The translations under genes were made by a program, and so were the position numbers. Shown here piece after piece: positions 40,923-56,070 of a stretch of 64,000 bases of DNA. Origin of the DNA: Nocardia higoensis NBRC 100133 (lineage in GTDB: Bacteria; Actinomycetota; Actinomycetes; Mycobacteriales; Mycobacteriaceae); assembly GCF_000308595.1 (NCBI RefSeq), contig NZ_BAGA01000065.1, positions 95,425 to 159,424 of the forward strand, written 5' to 3'. The notes under the pieces are model-generated. The model saw only the letters and a program-made list of their open reading frames with translations, did not search any database and was not told the origin of the DNA. Within the stretch, counting starts at the first letter, position 1, and each line of letters begins with the position of its first letter.

Positions 40923-41897
40923 TCAGCCGTCGTCGGCGTATCGGGCCGCCATCGCCCGGGTGGTGGCCGCCATGCGCTCGCGCAACTCGACCGGTTCGAG
41001 AACCTCCACGTGCTCGCCCATCGGCAGCAGTCCGTGCACCAGGACCGGATAGGACTCCGCGCCCACGGTCACCTCGACCCAACCCTGTTCGTCGGGCTCG
41101 CCGCGCGTCGCCAGCGCCTCGGTCGCCGCGGCGGGGTCCAGGAACAGCCGCAGCAGGCCCAACCGGTCGGCGGCGATGCGGCACCGGGCACGCACGCGCA
41201 GCATGGATCGGGCGAACTCCTCCTGCGCGGCGGCCCAGTGCTCGGCGAGCTGGAAGCCCGGCGGGCGGGTGAAGGCGCGATCGGTGGGGGTGGCGGAAAC
41301 GATGCGCCCCACGCGATAGGAACGGATGGCGTCGCCGCTGCGGGCCACGAGATACCACGTGCCCGCCTTGAGGACCAGGCCGAGCGGGTCGAGATTCCGC
41401 AGTACCTCGCCGTCGGCGCGCCCGTACCGGACTTCCAGGGTGCGGTCGTGCCAGAGCGCGTCGGTGATCGCGGCAAGAGCCGGGGTCTCATCGGGTCGAC
41501 GGAACCAGCCGGGCGCGTCCACGTGCACACGTTCGGCGATCCGGGTGGCGCGCCCGCGCATCTCCGGCGGCAGCGCGGCCAGCACCTTGAGCTGGGCGGT
41601 GGCCAGCACGGTGCCCAGGCCGAGGTCGGTGGCTGCGCCGGGCAGGCCGGTCAACAGGACCGCATCGGCCTCCTCGGAGGTGAGCCCGGTCAGCCGCGTG
41701 CGGAAACCGTCGAGCAGGCGGACGCCGCCGCCCCGGCCCTGTTGGCTGTAGACGGGCACGCCCGCCGCCGACAACGCCTCCACGTCGCGGTAGACGGTCC
41801 GCACCGACACCTCGAGCTCGGCGGCCAGTTCCGGTGCGCTGATGTGCCCCCGGGTCTGCAACAGCAGCAGCAATCTCACCAAACGGCTCGCGCGCAT
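40923..41897 (-). CDS. WYL-domain transcriptional regulator
   Basis: 324 residues. N-terminal DeoR-like helix-turn-helix: RLVRLLLLLQTRGHISAPELAAELEVSVRTVYRDVEAL. The WYL domain (about residues 140-225) is recognised by VLKAGTWYLVARSGDAIRSYRVGRI, and a WCX C-terminal region follows. WYL proteins sense ligands or DNA ends and regulate stress or defence genes. Targets are unknown. Confidence 0.92.
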   Translation of the reverse strand: MRASRLVRLLLLLQTRGHISAPELAAELEVSVRTVYRDVEALSAAGVPVYSQQGRGGGVRLLDGFRTRLTGLTSEEADAVLLTGLPGAATDLGLGTVLATAQLKVLAALPPEMRGRATRIAERVHVDAPGWFRRPDETPALAAITDALWHDRTLEVRYGRADGEVLRNLDPLGLVLKAGTWYLVARSGDAIRSYRVGRIVSATPTDRAFTRPPGFQLAEHWAAAQEEFARSMLRVRARCRIAADRLGLLRLFLDPAAATEALATRGEPDEQGWVEVTVGAESYPVLVHGLLPMGEHVEVLEPVELRERMAATTRAMAARYADDG

Positions 41898-41991
41898 CCG
41901 CGAACACTATCCGCGGAACCTGACAGAAGATGGCATGTTCCCGGCGGTTCCACCTGCACACCGCCACGGTGGGTAGCGGCCCGTGGACGAC

Positions 41992-42029
41992 CACAGCCCC
42001 TGTCACCGGCACTGGTGACAGGGGCTGTG
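41992..42029. terminator. Strong hairpin downstream of rpf-like gene
   Basis: A perfect 16-bp stem: CACAGCCCCTGTCACC (41992-42007) with its complement (42014-42029) and a 6-base loop, 60 bases beyond the rpf-like stop in its direction of transcription. It insulates the WYL gene upstream region. Confidence 0.75.
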
Positions 42030-42088
42030 TTGCTCGTTCGGCGGGGGACGTCCCGCTCAGGCAGCGCGCTCGATCGGAGACGTCTCGA

Positions 42089-43317
<1,229 letters not shown>

Positions 43318-43530
43318 CGCTGTGGCCGAATCGCCGTCGCCGCGGTCGCGGCCCCGGTGGTGTCCCGGCTGTCGCGTGGCTGCATCCCGGATGTGGTGCT
43401 GCTCTTGATATTCGGGATTCTCGTCGGCCCCGCACGCGCTCGGCTGGGCTGACTCCGGCGGTGGCGTCGATCCGGTGGGCGAGGCGTGGGAGACGCTCGG
43501 CTTCGGCCTCTTCATCCCGGTGCCTTCCGA
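43318..43530 (+). pseudogene. Frameshifted remnant of a CPA2-type cation/H+ antiporter
   Basis: One frame reads AAVAAPVVSRLSRGCIPDVVLLLIFGILVGP, the typical first helix of CPA2 antiporters. The next frame continues the same protein: LGWADSGGGVDPVGE. Removing one G near 43429-43431 joins them as GPHALGWADSGGGVD. Downstream the sequence decays and stops before argC; the remaining roughly 300 residues are missing. No start with a ribosome site is visible. Confidence 0.6.
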
Positions 43531-43591
43531 GGTGTCCGGGGGTGGGCATCGACATCGGCGAGCAACGGCCCTCGGACCCGGTCATGAATGA

Positions 43592-45881
<2,290 letters not shown>

Positions 45882-45885
<4 letters not shown>

Positions 45886-46774
45886 CCGCCGTCGATCGCC
45901 TGAGTGCGCTGGACCAAGCACACGTCCTGGCCGGCGCGCTGCCCTGGCTGCAGAAGTTCCGCGACAAGATCGTCGTCGTCAAGTACGGCGGCAACGCCAT
46001 GGTCGACGACGAACTCAAGCGCGCCTTCGCCGCCGACATGGCGTTCCTGCGCACCGTCGGGGTGCACCCGGTGGTGGTGCACGGCGGCGGTCCGCAGATC
46101 AGCGCCATGCTGAAGAAACTCGGCCTGCAGGGCGAGTTCCGCGGCGGATTCCGGGTCACCACACCGGAAGTCATGGATGTGGTGCGGATGGTGCTGTTCG
46201 GGCAGGTCGGGCGTGAGCTGGTCGGTCTGATCAACGCCCACGGCCCGTACGCGGTCGGCATCTCCGGCGAAGACGCGCGGCTGTTCACCGCGACCAGGCG
46301 CACCGTCCTCGTCGAGGGCGAACCCACCGACATCGGCCTGGTCGGCGATGTCACCGAGGTGAACCCGGCCGCCGTGCTCGACCTGATCGACGCGGGCCGG
46401 ATCCCGGTGGTGTCCACCATCGCCCCGGACGCCGACGGCGTGGTGCACAACATCAACGCCGACACCGCCGCCGCCGCGCTCGCCGAGGGCATCGGCGCCG
46501 AGAAGCTGGTCGTCCTCACCGACGTCGAAGGCCTCTACACCGACTGGCCCGACCGTTCCTCGCTGACCAGTGTCATCGAGGCCGGCGCGTTGGAGACCTT
46601 GCTGCCCAGCCTGGACGAGGGCATGGTGCCCAAGATGGAAGCCTGCCTGCGCGCCGTGCGCGGCGGAGTGCCGAGCGCGCACGTGATCGACGGTCGGGTC
46701 GCGCATTCGGTATTGCTGGAACTGTTCACCGGAGAGGGGATCGGCACGATGGTGACTCCGGGAGGAGAGACGGA

Positions 46775-46778
<4 letters not shown>
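45882..46778 (+). CDS. argB: Acetylglutamate kinase
   Basis: 298 residues. Phosphorylates N-acetylglutamate; usual point of arginine feedback. Conserved: [64 protein letters not shown] and [17 protein letters not shown]. An N-terminal helix ([20 protein letters not shown]) typical of arginine-inhibited hexameric enzymes is present. Overlaps both neighbours by 4 bases. Confidence 0.97.
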
Positions 46779-48963
<2,185 letters not shown>

Positions 48964-49066
48964 GACGCGGAACTGCTGCCGGACAGGTTGCGCGGCGCGG
49001 GGATACCGTGGGCGGTACCGGTGCGGTCCGGTCGACGCAGCACCGACGACGCGGGGAGACGCGACG

Positions 49067-49600
49067 ATGAGCGTCTCCACCCCTGAGCGCGGCTCCGGGC
49101 GATCGTCCGACGGTAGAGGACCGGCGATCGCCCGCACCCGCGCGGGCCGCCAGTCCCGCATCATCGAACTGCTCTCCGCCCACGCCGTGCGCAGCCAGAC
49201 CGAACTGGCCGCCCTGCTTGCCGCCGAGGGCATCGAGACCACCCAGGCCACGCTCTCCCGTGATCTCGACGAACTCGGCGCCGTGAAGCTCCGCGCGGCC
49301 GACGGCGGCGCGGGCGTCTACGTCGTCCCCGAGGACGGCAGCCCCGTCCGCGGCGTCACCGGCGGCACCGACCGCCTCTCCAAACTCCTCGGCGACCTGC
49401 TCGTCTCCACCGACGCCAGCGGCAATATCGCCGTGCTGCGCACCCCACCCGGCGCCGCGGGCTATCTGGCCTCCGCCCTCGACCGCGCCGCCCTGCCCTA
49501 CATCGTCGGCACCATCGCCGGCGACGACACCATCGCCGTCATCGCCCGCGAACCCCTCACCGGCGCCGAATTGGCCGCCAAGATCGAGGAACTGGCCTGA
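49067..49600 (+). CDS. argR: Arginine repressor ArgR
   Basis: 177 residues from ATG 49067 (GGGGAG upstream). N-terminal winged helix: [40 protein letters not shown]. The C-terminal hexamerisation and arginine-binding domain ends with [14 protein letters not shown]. The 103-base gap after argF is the only loose joint in the cluster. It probably binds the boxes in front of argC and argG. Confidence 0.97.
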   Translation: MSVSTPERGSGRSSDGRGPAIARTRAGRQSRIIELLSAHAVRSQTELAALLAAEGIETTQATLSRDLDELGAVKLRAADGGAGVYVVPEDGSPVRGVTGGTDRLSKLLGDLLVSTDASGNIAVLRTPPGAAGYLASALDRAALPYIVGTIAGDDTIAVIAREPLTGAELAAKIEELA

Positions 49601-49881
49601 GCGGATCGCGCTCCGTCTCCCGAGGCAGGCGCGCAGGAGCCAGAAGCGAGCGCAGCGGAGGCGGTGGAGGTGGGCCACACACCGCGAGATCCCGGAACCG
49701 GCGGTCACAAGCGACCCGGGACGATGTCGGCAGTGGCAGGTAGCTCGTTGCTAGGGTGGATTCGTGCTGGTGGCGCCGGATGCGGCCGCAGCGCGTGAAC
49801 GGACCAAGAGTTGCCCGGCCCAGGTCGCGGCGACACCCATATCGGCCTGATGCACACCTTCGGAAAACGTCAGGAGTGATC

Positions 49882-50523
49882 ATGTCCGGCAAGACGCTTA
49901 CCTCAGCCGTGCTGGTGGTGCTGGCCGCGGCTGCTGTACTCACCGGCTGCGGCAACGACGATTCGGCCGCGGGCCGCACCGAGGGGGTGACCACCACCAG
50001 CGTTTCGGCGCCCGCGGCGCCGGGCACCGCCACCACGGCCGTCCCGGCCGAGGCGCACAACGACGCCGACATCGCTTTCGCGCAGCAGATGATCCCGCAC
50101 CATCAGCAGGCGGTGATGATGGCCGAGATGGCGCTGATGCGGTCGACCGATCCGCAACTCATCGAGCTGGCCGAGCGGATCCAGGCCGCCCAGCAACCCG
50201 AGATCGCGACGATGACCGCGTGGTTGCAGGCATGGGGTGTGCCCGTCATGGGCGGTGGGCACGGCCCCGGCCCGCACGGCGGTGGCTGGCCGATGCCGGG
50301 AATGATGAACGACGAGCAGATGTCGCACATGGGGGCCGCCACCGGTGCCGAGTTCGACCGGCTGTGGCTGACCGGGATGATCACCCATCACGAAGGAGCG
50401 ATCACGATGTCGCGCACCGAGCTCGCCGAGGGCGCCTACCCGGACGCCAAGGCCATGGCCCAGCACATCATCGACGGCCAGCAGGCCGAGATCGACCAGA
50501 TGCGGGACATGCTGCACGGTTGA
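49882..50523 (+). CDS. DUF305 lipoprotein
   Basis: 213 residues from ATG 49882 (CAGGAGTG). A signal peptide ends in a lipobox (AVLTGC), so the protein should be anchored outside the membrane. DUF305 shows its paired-His helices: FAQQMIPHHQQAVMMAEMAL and GMITHHEGAITMSRTEL. A Met/His/Gly-rich segment between them (GGGHGPGPHGGGWPMPGMM) suggests metal, perhaps copper, binding (inference). The 281 bases upstream, after argR, contain no recognised gene. Confidence 0.9.
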   Translation: MSGKTLTSAVLVVLAAAAVLTGCGNDDSAAGRTEGVTTTSVSAPAAPGTATTAVPAEAHNDADIAFAQQMIPHHQQAVMMAEMALMRSTDPQLIELAERIQAAQQPEIATMTAWLQAWGVPVMGGGHGPGPHGGGWPMPGMMNDEQMSHMGAATGAEFDRLWLTGMITHHEGAITMSRTELAEGAYPDAKAMAQHIIDGQQAEIDQMRDMLHG

Positions 50524-50622
50524 TCCGTTCCGTTTCCTGTCGAGCGCGCGGCTGCACGTACATTTTCCTGCCTGTCACATCCGTGACCGAGATCGCAACA
50601 CGAGCCGCCTACCGTGAGGGCC

Positions 50623-51345
50623 ATGCCGCCACGCCGACGATCCGCGTTGCTCGCCCGGTTGGTGGTCGACGAACCCGGCAGGCCCCAGATCATTCTGGGC
50701 GAACTGCGCCGGGTGATCCTGGACGGGGCGGTGCCACCGCGCACCGCCATTCCGCTGCGTGAAGTCGCGGAACTGTTCGGCGTCAGCCACATACCGGTTC
50801 GCGAGGCGCTCAAAACGCTCATGGGGGAGGGGCTGGTCACCCACCAGCCGCATTCCGGATACACCGTTGCCCAGCTCACCGCCGCCGAGCTACGCGAGAT
50901 GTACATAGTCCGGGAGACTTTGGAGACAGCGTCGCTGGCCGCGGCCGCCCGCCACGCCACCGAGGCCGACATCGAGGCCCTGCTCGGTGTGAACGCCGAT
51001 CTGGAAGCCGCCATCCGCGACGACGACCCGGTCGCCTACCACCGCCTGTCCAGGCACTTCCATGTCGCCCTGACCAGGCCGTCGCGCATGTTCCGGCTGC
51101 TGCACATGCTCGAAACAGCCTGGAACGTCACCGAACCCGTGCAGACGATGGTGCACGTCGATCGAGCCGATCGCATCCTCCTGCACACCGACCATGCCCA
51201 CCTGCTCGACGCTTTCCTCGCGCGCGACGTCGACCGTCTGCTGACGGCGGCCGAAACACACCACCGCCGGCTGGAGAGTGTCATCGCGACGCTGCCCACC
51301 GACACCGGACTGCTTGCGCCGGAGGATGTTCCGGCGGCTCCGTAA
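50623..51345 (+). CDS. GntR-family (FadR/FCD) regulator
   Basis: 240 residues from ATG 50623; GTG 50614 is an alternative. The winged helix ILGELRRVILDGAVPPRTAIPLREVAELFGVSHIPVREALKTLMGEGLV is followed by an FCD ligand-binding domain (MYIVRETLETASLAAAARHA, with metal-type residues in FHVALTRPS and HDAH-like THHRRLESV). Members near NCS1 transporters often control nucleobase or hydantoin use, so the NCS1/racemase pair 2 kb downstream is a candidate target. Confidence 0.9.
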   Translation: MPPRRRSALLARLVVDEPGRPQIILGELRRVILDGAVPPRTAIPLREVAELFGVSHIPVREALKTLMGEGLVTHQPHSGYTVAQLTAAELREMYIVRETLETASLAAAARHATEADIEALLGVNADLEAAIRDDDPVAYHRLSRHFHVALTRPSRMFRLLHMLETAWNVTEPVQTMVHVDRADRILLHTDHAHLLDAFLARDVDRLLTAAETHHRRLESVIATLPTDTGLLAPEDVPAAP

Positions 51346-51586
51346 CGGAGCGCGCGCCCGCGCCGGTCACGGCCCACCGGCGCGCCGAGCGGTTCGGGCA
51401 CCGGAGGCGTCACCACCGTGGCAGAGTGCGCAGTGCGAGCCGGTGACAGCGCGGCCGCCTGTCAGGAACGAACGCGGGCCGGGCAACGGCGAGCCGGGAG
51501 TCGAACGGTCGCCGCCGTGGTCCTCGACGGGAAGGATGCGGTGGGATGGCTTCACAGGACGGACACGGCCCGGGCGAGGTGTGGGC

Positions 51587-53080
51587 ATGAGCCGGGTGCT
51601 GGTGGTCGGTGCCGGGATCGGCGGGCTGGCGGCCGCGATGCGATTGCAGGCCATGGGACATCGGGTCACCGTGCTCGAGCAGTCGGAGGAGATCGGCGGC
51701 AAGCTCGGCGTGGTGGAGCAGGACGGGTTCCGCTTCGACACCGGCCCGTCGCTGCTGACGATGCCACAGGTGCTCGAGGAACTGTTCGCCTCCACCGGCT
51801 CCTCGGTCCACGACGTCCTCTCGCTGCAGCGGCTGCCGCTCGCGGCCGGATACCGCTTCCCCGACGGCACGGAACTGAATATGCCGGGAACGCTCGCCGA
51901 TATCCCGGCCGCCCTCGACGCGGCGCTCGGCCCCGGCCGGGGCGCGCAATGGTCGGCGCTGCTCGATCGCGCACGCGCCATCTGGGACGTGACCCACGGC
52001 CCCTTCCTGGAGTCGCCGATGCGATTGCGCACCATGGTGGGTGGCCTGATCAAGCCCTCGGATGTCCGTACCGTCGCGCCATGGCACACCCTGCGCGGAC
52101 TGGGACGCCGCTACCTGCGCGATCCCCGCCTGATGATGCTGCTCGACCGATACGCCACCTACACCGGCTCCGACCCGCGCCGGGCACCCGCCGCGCTCGC
52201 CTCCATCCCGTGGACCGAACAGGCGTGGGGATCCTGGTATGTGCGGGGCGGGCTGGGCCGCATCGCGGTGGCGCTGCGGGACAGGCTGCTCGAACTCGGC
52301 GGTGCGGTCGAGACGAACAGCCTGGTCGTCGAGCTCACGACGGATGCGCGCGGGCACGTCACCGGCGCCGTGCTCGCCGACGGCCGCGTCGAAACCGCCG
52401 AGATCGTGGTCGCCGACGCCGACGCGCGGCAGGTGTACGAGCGCCTCGTCCGTACCCCGGCGACCCGGCGCGCCGCCGCGCATCTGCGCCGCGCGACCCC
52501 GTCCCTGTCGGGCTTCGCGATCCTGCTGGCGCTCGACGATCCACCCGCGGACGCACCGCACCATCAGGTGCTGTTCGCCGAGGACTACGACGCGGAATTC
52601 GACGCGGTCTTCGGTTTCGGCGGGCCACTGCGTCCGGTGGCCGCGCCGACGGTGTACATCTCGGCTCCCGACGACCCGGCGGTCGTCCCCGGTCCGGGGA
52701 CCGGAGCCTGGTTCGTCCTGGTGAACGCGCCCCGGCACGATCCGGAAGCCGGAATGGACTGGGACGCACCGGGCTCGGCCGACGACTACGCCGATCTGGT
52801 CCTGCGGGTGATGGCCGAGCGCGGTCTCGATGTGCGTCCGCGGATACGGCACACCACCGTCATCACACCGGCCGACCTCGAGCGGCGCACGTGCACGCCC
52901 GGCGGCAGTATCTACGGCTCCTCGTCGAACGGTCCGCGCGCGGCATTCCTGCGGCCGGCCAATACCGCACCGGTGCCCGGCCTGTTCCTGGTCGGCGGAT
53001 CCGCGCACCCGGGCGGCGGACTGCCGCTGGTCATGCTCTCGGCGCGCATCGTCGCCGGCCTGATCGGCCCGTCGGCGTGA
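51587..53080 (+). CDS. Phytoene desaturase-like (CrtI-family) oxidoreductase
   Basis: 497 residues from ATG 51587. FAD motif RVLVVGAGIGGLAAAMRLQAMGHRVTVLE, CrtI-type FDTGPSLLTMP, and the C-terminal carotenoid desaturase signature GLFLVGGSAHPGGGLPLVMLSARIVA. It should desaturate or otherwise oxidise a polyene, but no crtB, crtE or other carotenoid gene is in view, so the substrate is uncertain (desaturase, isomerase or ketolase are all possible in this family). Confidence 0.85.
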   Translation: MSRVLVVGAGIGGLAAAMRLQAMGHRVTVLEQSEEIGGKLGVVEQDGFRFDTGPSLLTMPQVLEELFASTGSSVHDVLSLQRLPLAAGYRFPDGTELNMPGTLADIPAALDAALGPGRGAQWSALLDRARAIWDVTHGPFLESPMRLRTMVGGLIKPSDVRTVAPWHTLRGLGRRYLRDPRLMMLLDRYATYTGSDPRRAPAALASIPWTEQAWGSWYVRGGLGRIAVALRDRLLELGGAVETNSLVVELTTDARGHVTGAVLADGRVETAEIVVADADARQVYERLVRTPATRRAAAHLRRATPSLSGFAILLALDDPPADAPHHQVLFAEDYDAEFDAVFGFGGPLRPVAAPTVYISAPDDPAVVPGPGTGAWFVLVNAPRHDPEAGMDWDAPGSADDYADLVLRVMAERGLDVRPRIRHTTVITPADLERRTCTPGGSIYGSSSNGPRAAFLRPANTAPVPGLFLVGGSAHPGGGLPLVMLSARIVAGLIGPSA

Positions 53081-53153
53081 CCACCCGGCCGCGGCCGCCG
53101 CGGGAGCACGACCGGATCTCCTGCGGCGGAAGATATATCAACGACGCAATAGC

Positions 53154-53186
53154 GGGGCAACGGAAGGGCAACGGCGGGGCAATAGC
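53154..53186 (+). repeat. Three 11-bp direct repeats upstream of NCS1 gene
   Basis: GGGGCAACGGA, AGGGCAACGGC and GGGGCAATAGC follow one another exactly, at one helical turn per unit. A TATGGT -10-like box (53194-53199) begins 7 bases downstream, so the repeats would lie around -52 to -20. They look like a phased regulator site for the transporter/racemase operon. Confidence 0.6.
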
Positions 53187-53238
53187 CGCTTCCTATGGTG
53201 ACCGGCGATAGATCTCCACTCCCGGACGGGACATCGCC

Positions 53239-54741
53239 ATGACCGAGATACTCGCCCCGGCCACCGCGCCGAGCGCCCCCTCGACCGCCGCCGCGGCCGG
53301 CACGCCCGATTACCACCCCAGGCTCACCAACGAGTGCCTGGCGCCACTCGAGAAGCAGACCTGGAGCTCCTACAACATCTTCGCCTTCTGGATGTCGGAC
53401 GTGCACAGCGTCGGCGGTTACGTCACCGCGGGCAGTCTGTTCGCGCTCGGCCTGTCCAGCTGGCAGGTGCTGGTGGCGCTGCTGGTCGGCATCACCATCG
53501 TCTATTTCTTCTGCAACCTGGTCGCCAAGCCGAGCCAGGTCACGGGCGTGCCGTATCCGGTCATCTGTCGTAGTTCCTTCGGCGTGCTCGGCGCGAACAT
53601 CCCGGCGGTCATCCGCGGCCTGATCGCCGTCGCCTGGTACGGCATCCAGACCTTCCTGGCCTCCGCGGCGCTGGAGATCGTGCTGATCAAACTGTTCCCG
53701 GGCCTGGCCCCGTACGCGGTGACCGCGGACTACGGCTTCGTCGGGCTGTCGGCGCTCGGCTGGGGCTGCTATCTGCTGCTGTGGGTCGTGCAGGCATGTG
53801 TCTTCTGGCGGGGCATGGAATCCATCCGCCGGTTCATCGACTTCTGCGGTCCCGCCGTCTACGTGGTCATGTTCCTGCTCTGCGGCTACCTCATCTCCGA
53901 GGCGGGCTGGAGCGCCATCGACCTCAGCCTCGGCGAGGTCACCCATCACGGCCTGGACGCGGTGCCGGTCATGCTCGGCGCCATCGCCCTGGTGGTGTCC
54001 TACTTCTCCGGCCCGATGCTGAATTTCGGCGATTTCTCCCGCTACGGCCGCAGTTTCGGCGCGGTCCGGCGCGGCAACCTGCTCGGCCTGCCGGTGAACT
54101 TCCTGGTGTTCTCGCTGCTGGTGGTGGTCACCGCCTCGCTCACCCTGCCGGTCTACGGCGAACTCATCACCGACCCGGTGGAAACCGTGGCCCGTATCGA
54201 CTCCACCTTCGCCATCGTGCTCGGCGCGGCCACCTTCACCATCGCCACCATCGGCATCAACATCGTCGCCAACTTCATCTCGCCCGCCTTCGACTTCTCC
54301 CACGTCAGCCCGCAGAAGATCAGCTGGCGTGCGGGCGGCATGATCGCCGCCGTCGGCTCGGTGCTCATCACGCCCTGGAACCTCTACAACAACCCCGACG
54401 TGATCCACTACACGCTGGAAACCCTCGGCGCCTTCATCGGCCCGCTGTTCGGCGTGCTCATCGCCGACTACTACCTGATCAAGAAGCAGCGGGTGATCGT
54501 CGACGACCTGTTCACCATGTCCGAGCAGGGCAGCTACTGGTACCGCAAGGGCTACAACCCGATCGCGGTGATCGCCACCGTGCTCGGCGCTCTGGTCGCG
54601 GTGTTCCCCGTGCTGTTCAACAGCCTGCCCGGCATGTCGACCACCGCCCAGTACAGCTGGTTCATCGGCTGCGCGCTCGGCTTCGTGGTCTACACCCTGC
54701 TGTCGCGCCGCAGCCCCGCCCCCGCGGAGGCCACCGCCTGA
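53239..54741 (+). CDS. NCS1-family nucleobase/hydantoin/allantoin transporter
   Basis: 500 residues, about 12 transmembrane helices. NCS1 features: an N-terminal LTNECLAPLEKQTWSSYNIFAFWMSDVHS, the Pro-rich PSQVTGVPYPVICRSSFGVLGANIPAVIRG, and the C-terminal PWNLYNN and GVLIADYYLIKK. Transports a nucleobase or hydantoin by cation symport. Coupled to a hydantoin racemase gene (TGATG overlap), which favours hydantoin or allantoin as substrate. Confidence 0.93.
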   Translation: MTEILAPATAPSAPSTAAAAGTPDYHPRLTNECLAPLEKQTWSSYNIFAFWMSDVHSVGGYVTAGSLFALGLSSWQVLVALLVGITIVYFFCNLVAKPSQVTGVPYPVICRSSFGVLGANIPAVIRGLIAVAWYGIQTFLASAALEIVLIKLFPGLAPYAVTADYGFVGLSALGWGCYLLLWVVQACVFWRGMESIRRFIDFCGPAVYVVMFLLCGYLISEAGWSAIDLSLGEVTHHGLDAVPVMLGAIALVVSYFSGPMLNFGDFSRYGRSFGAVRRGNLLGLPVNFLVFSLLVVVTASLTLPVYGELITDPVETVARIDSTFAIVLGAATFTIATIGINIVANFISPAFDFSHVSPQKISWRAGGMIAAVGSVLITPWNLYNNPDVIHYTLETLGAFIGPLFGVLIADYYLIKKQRVIVDDLFTMSEQGSYWYRKGYNPIAVIATVLGALVAVFPVLFNSLPGMSTTAQYSWFIGCALGFVVYTLLSRRSPAPAEATA

Positions 54742-55475
54742 TGCGCATCGTGGTCGTCAACCCGAACACCACCCGGGCGATGACCGATCTGATCGAAGCG
54801 GGTGCCCGAGCCGTCGCAGGCCCGGGCACCCGCGTCGACGCGGTCACCTCCGCCACGGGCCCCGCCTCCATCGAGAGCCACTACGACGAAGCGCTGAGCG
54901 TCCCCGGCCTGCTCGACGCCATCCGCCGCGCCGACGCCGAGCCCGATCCGGTCGCCGGCTACGTGATCGCCTGCTTCGGCGACCCCGGTCTCGACGCCGC
55001 CCGCGAACTGGCGAGCGTCCCCGTCGTGGGCATGGCCGAAGCCGCTTTCCACACCGCGAGCCACCTCGGCCGCGGATTCAGCGTCGTCACCACCCTCGGC
55101 CGTACCCTCGGCCGCGCCGCCGACCTGCTCGAGCGCTACGGCATGTCCCGGTTCTGCCTCGGCATGCACGCCTGTGACCTCCCGGTCCTGGCCCTCGACA
55201 CCGACCCGGACGCGCGCAGGATCGTCACCGAGGCGTGCGGGCGTGCGGTGGAACACGACGACTCCGAGGTCGTCGTGCTCGGCTGCGCGGGCATGACCGA
55301 TCTGGCCGCGCACATCACCGCCGAGGTCGGGGTGCCGGTGATCGACGGGGTCGCGGCCGCCACCCTCGCGGTGCAGTCGCTGGCGACCATGCGGTTGCGG
55401 CCTTCCGGCCGTGGGGAATTCGCCGCGCCGCCGGCGAAGCCGTACGCGGGAATACTGCGTGACTTCGGATCCTGA
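54741..55475 (+). CDS. Hydantoin/Asp-Glu racemase family protein
   Basis: 244 residues. Starts MRIVVVNPNTTRAMTD and carries the two catalytic cysteines of hydantoin racemases: Cys78 in VIACFGDPG and Cys182 in VVLGCAGMTDL. It interconverts 5-substituted hydantoin or allantoin enantiomers in the cytoplasm. Shares one base with the transporter stop codon. No hydantoinase or carbamoylase is present in the window. Confidence 0.92.
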   Translation: MRIVVVNPNTTRAMTDLIEAGARAVAGPGTRVDAVTSATGPASIESHYDEALSVPGLLDAIRRADAEPDPVAGYVIACFGDPGLDAARELASVPVVGMAEAAFHTASHLGRGFSVVTTLGRTLGRAADLLERYGMSRFCLGMHACDLPVLALDTDPDARRIVTEACGRAVEHDDSEVVVLGCAGMTDLAAHITAEVGVPVIDGVAAATLAVQSLATMRLRPSGRGEFAAPPAKPYAGILRDFGS

Positions 55476-55532
55476 ACTCCCGCCGCAGCGGCGTTGCGCA
55501 TTTCCCTGACAACGCGCGCGGTTCGCCGGGAC

Positions 55533-55841
55533 TCACCAGGGATCGCAGCGTTCCTCCGGCAGCAGCGTCCCCAGCGGGCCCAGATCGATGTTCAGGTCTT
55601 CGGGCCGCAGGCCGAAGTGCTCACGCAGCTCGGCCATCCGCTCTTCGAGCAGCATCAAGGTGGTGCCGATCCGCTCGATCTGGTCGTCGGTGAGATCGCC
55701 CTCGTCGACCCGGCGCACGGCCTGTCGCTCGATCAGTTGCCGCAGCAGTTCCACCAGGGTCAGCACCAGGGTCACCAGTCCCCGCTCGACGCTCTCCGGA
55801 TCGGCGTCGATTCTGGGTGGCACACCGTCGTATTCAGCCAT
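55533..55841 (-). CDS. gvpK: Gas vesicle protein GvpK
   Basis: 102 residues, last gene of the gas vesicle operon. Typical GvpK: RIDADPESVERGLVTLVLTLVELLRQLIERQAVRRVDEGDLTDDQIERIG and HFGLRPEDLNIDLGPLG. An accessory protein needed for gas vesicle formation in several systems. Overlaps gvpS by 8 bases. Confidence 0.95.
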   Translation of the reverse strand: MAEYDGVPPRIDADPESVERGLVTLVLTLVELLRQLIERQAVRRVDEGDLTDDQIERIGTTLMLLEERMAELREHFGLRPEDLNIDLGPLGTLLPEERCDPW

Positions 55842-56070
55842 CGGAACCCGACTCCCGTTGCGGCGCCGGGCGACCGGCGGGCTCGAGTTCAGCGGGGCCG
55901 GCCCCGGTCAGGGCACTGATCGAGGAGATCAGCGCGCGCAGCGAGATCTGCACCATGTCGACATCGGCAATGGAGAGTTTGATGTCGCCGGAGATCACCA
56001 CGCCGCCGGCCAGCACCCGATCCAGCAGGTCCACCAGCGCGACGCGGCGTTCGCCGTCGGCGGCCCTCAC
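55834..56070 (-). CDS. gvpS: Gas vesicle protein GvpS (GvpA-related)
   Basis: 78 residues from GTG 56070, overlapping the upstream gene by GTGA. A short GvpA/J/S-type domain: VALVDLLDRVLAGGVVISGDIKLSIADVDMVQISLRALISSI, then a Pro/Gln-rich tail. Probably a minor shell or cap protein. Confidence 0.88.
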   Translation of the reverse strand: MRAADGERRVALVDLLDRVLAGGVVISGDIKLSIADVDMVQISLRALISSISALTGAGPAELEPAGRPAPQRESGSDG

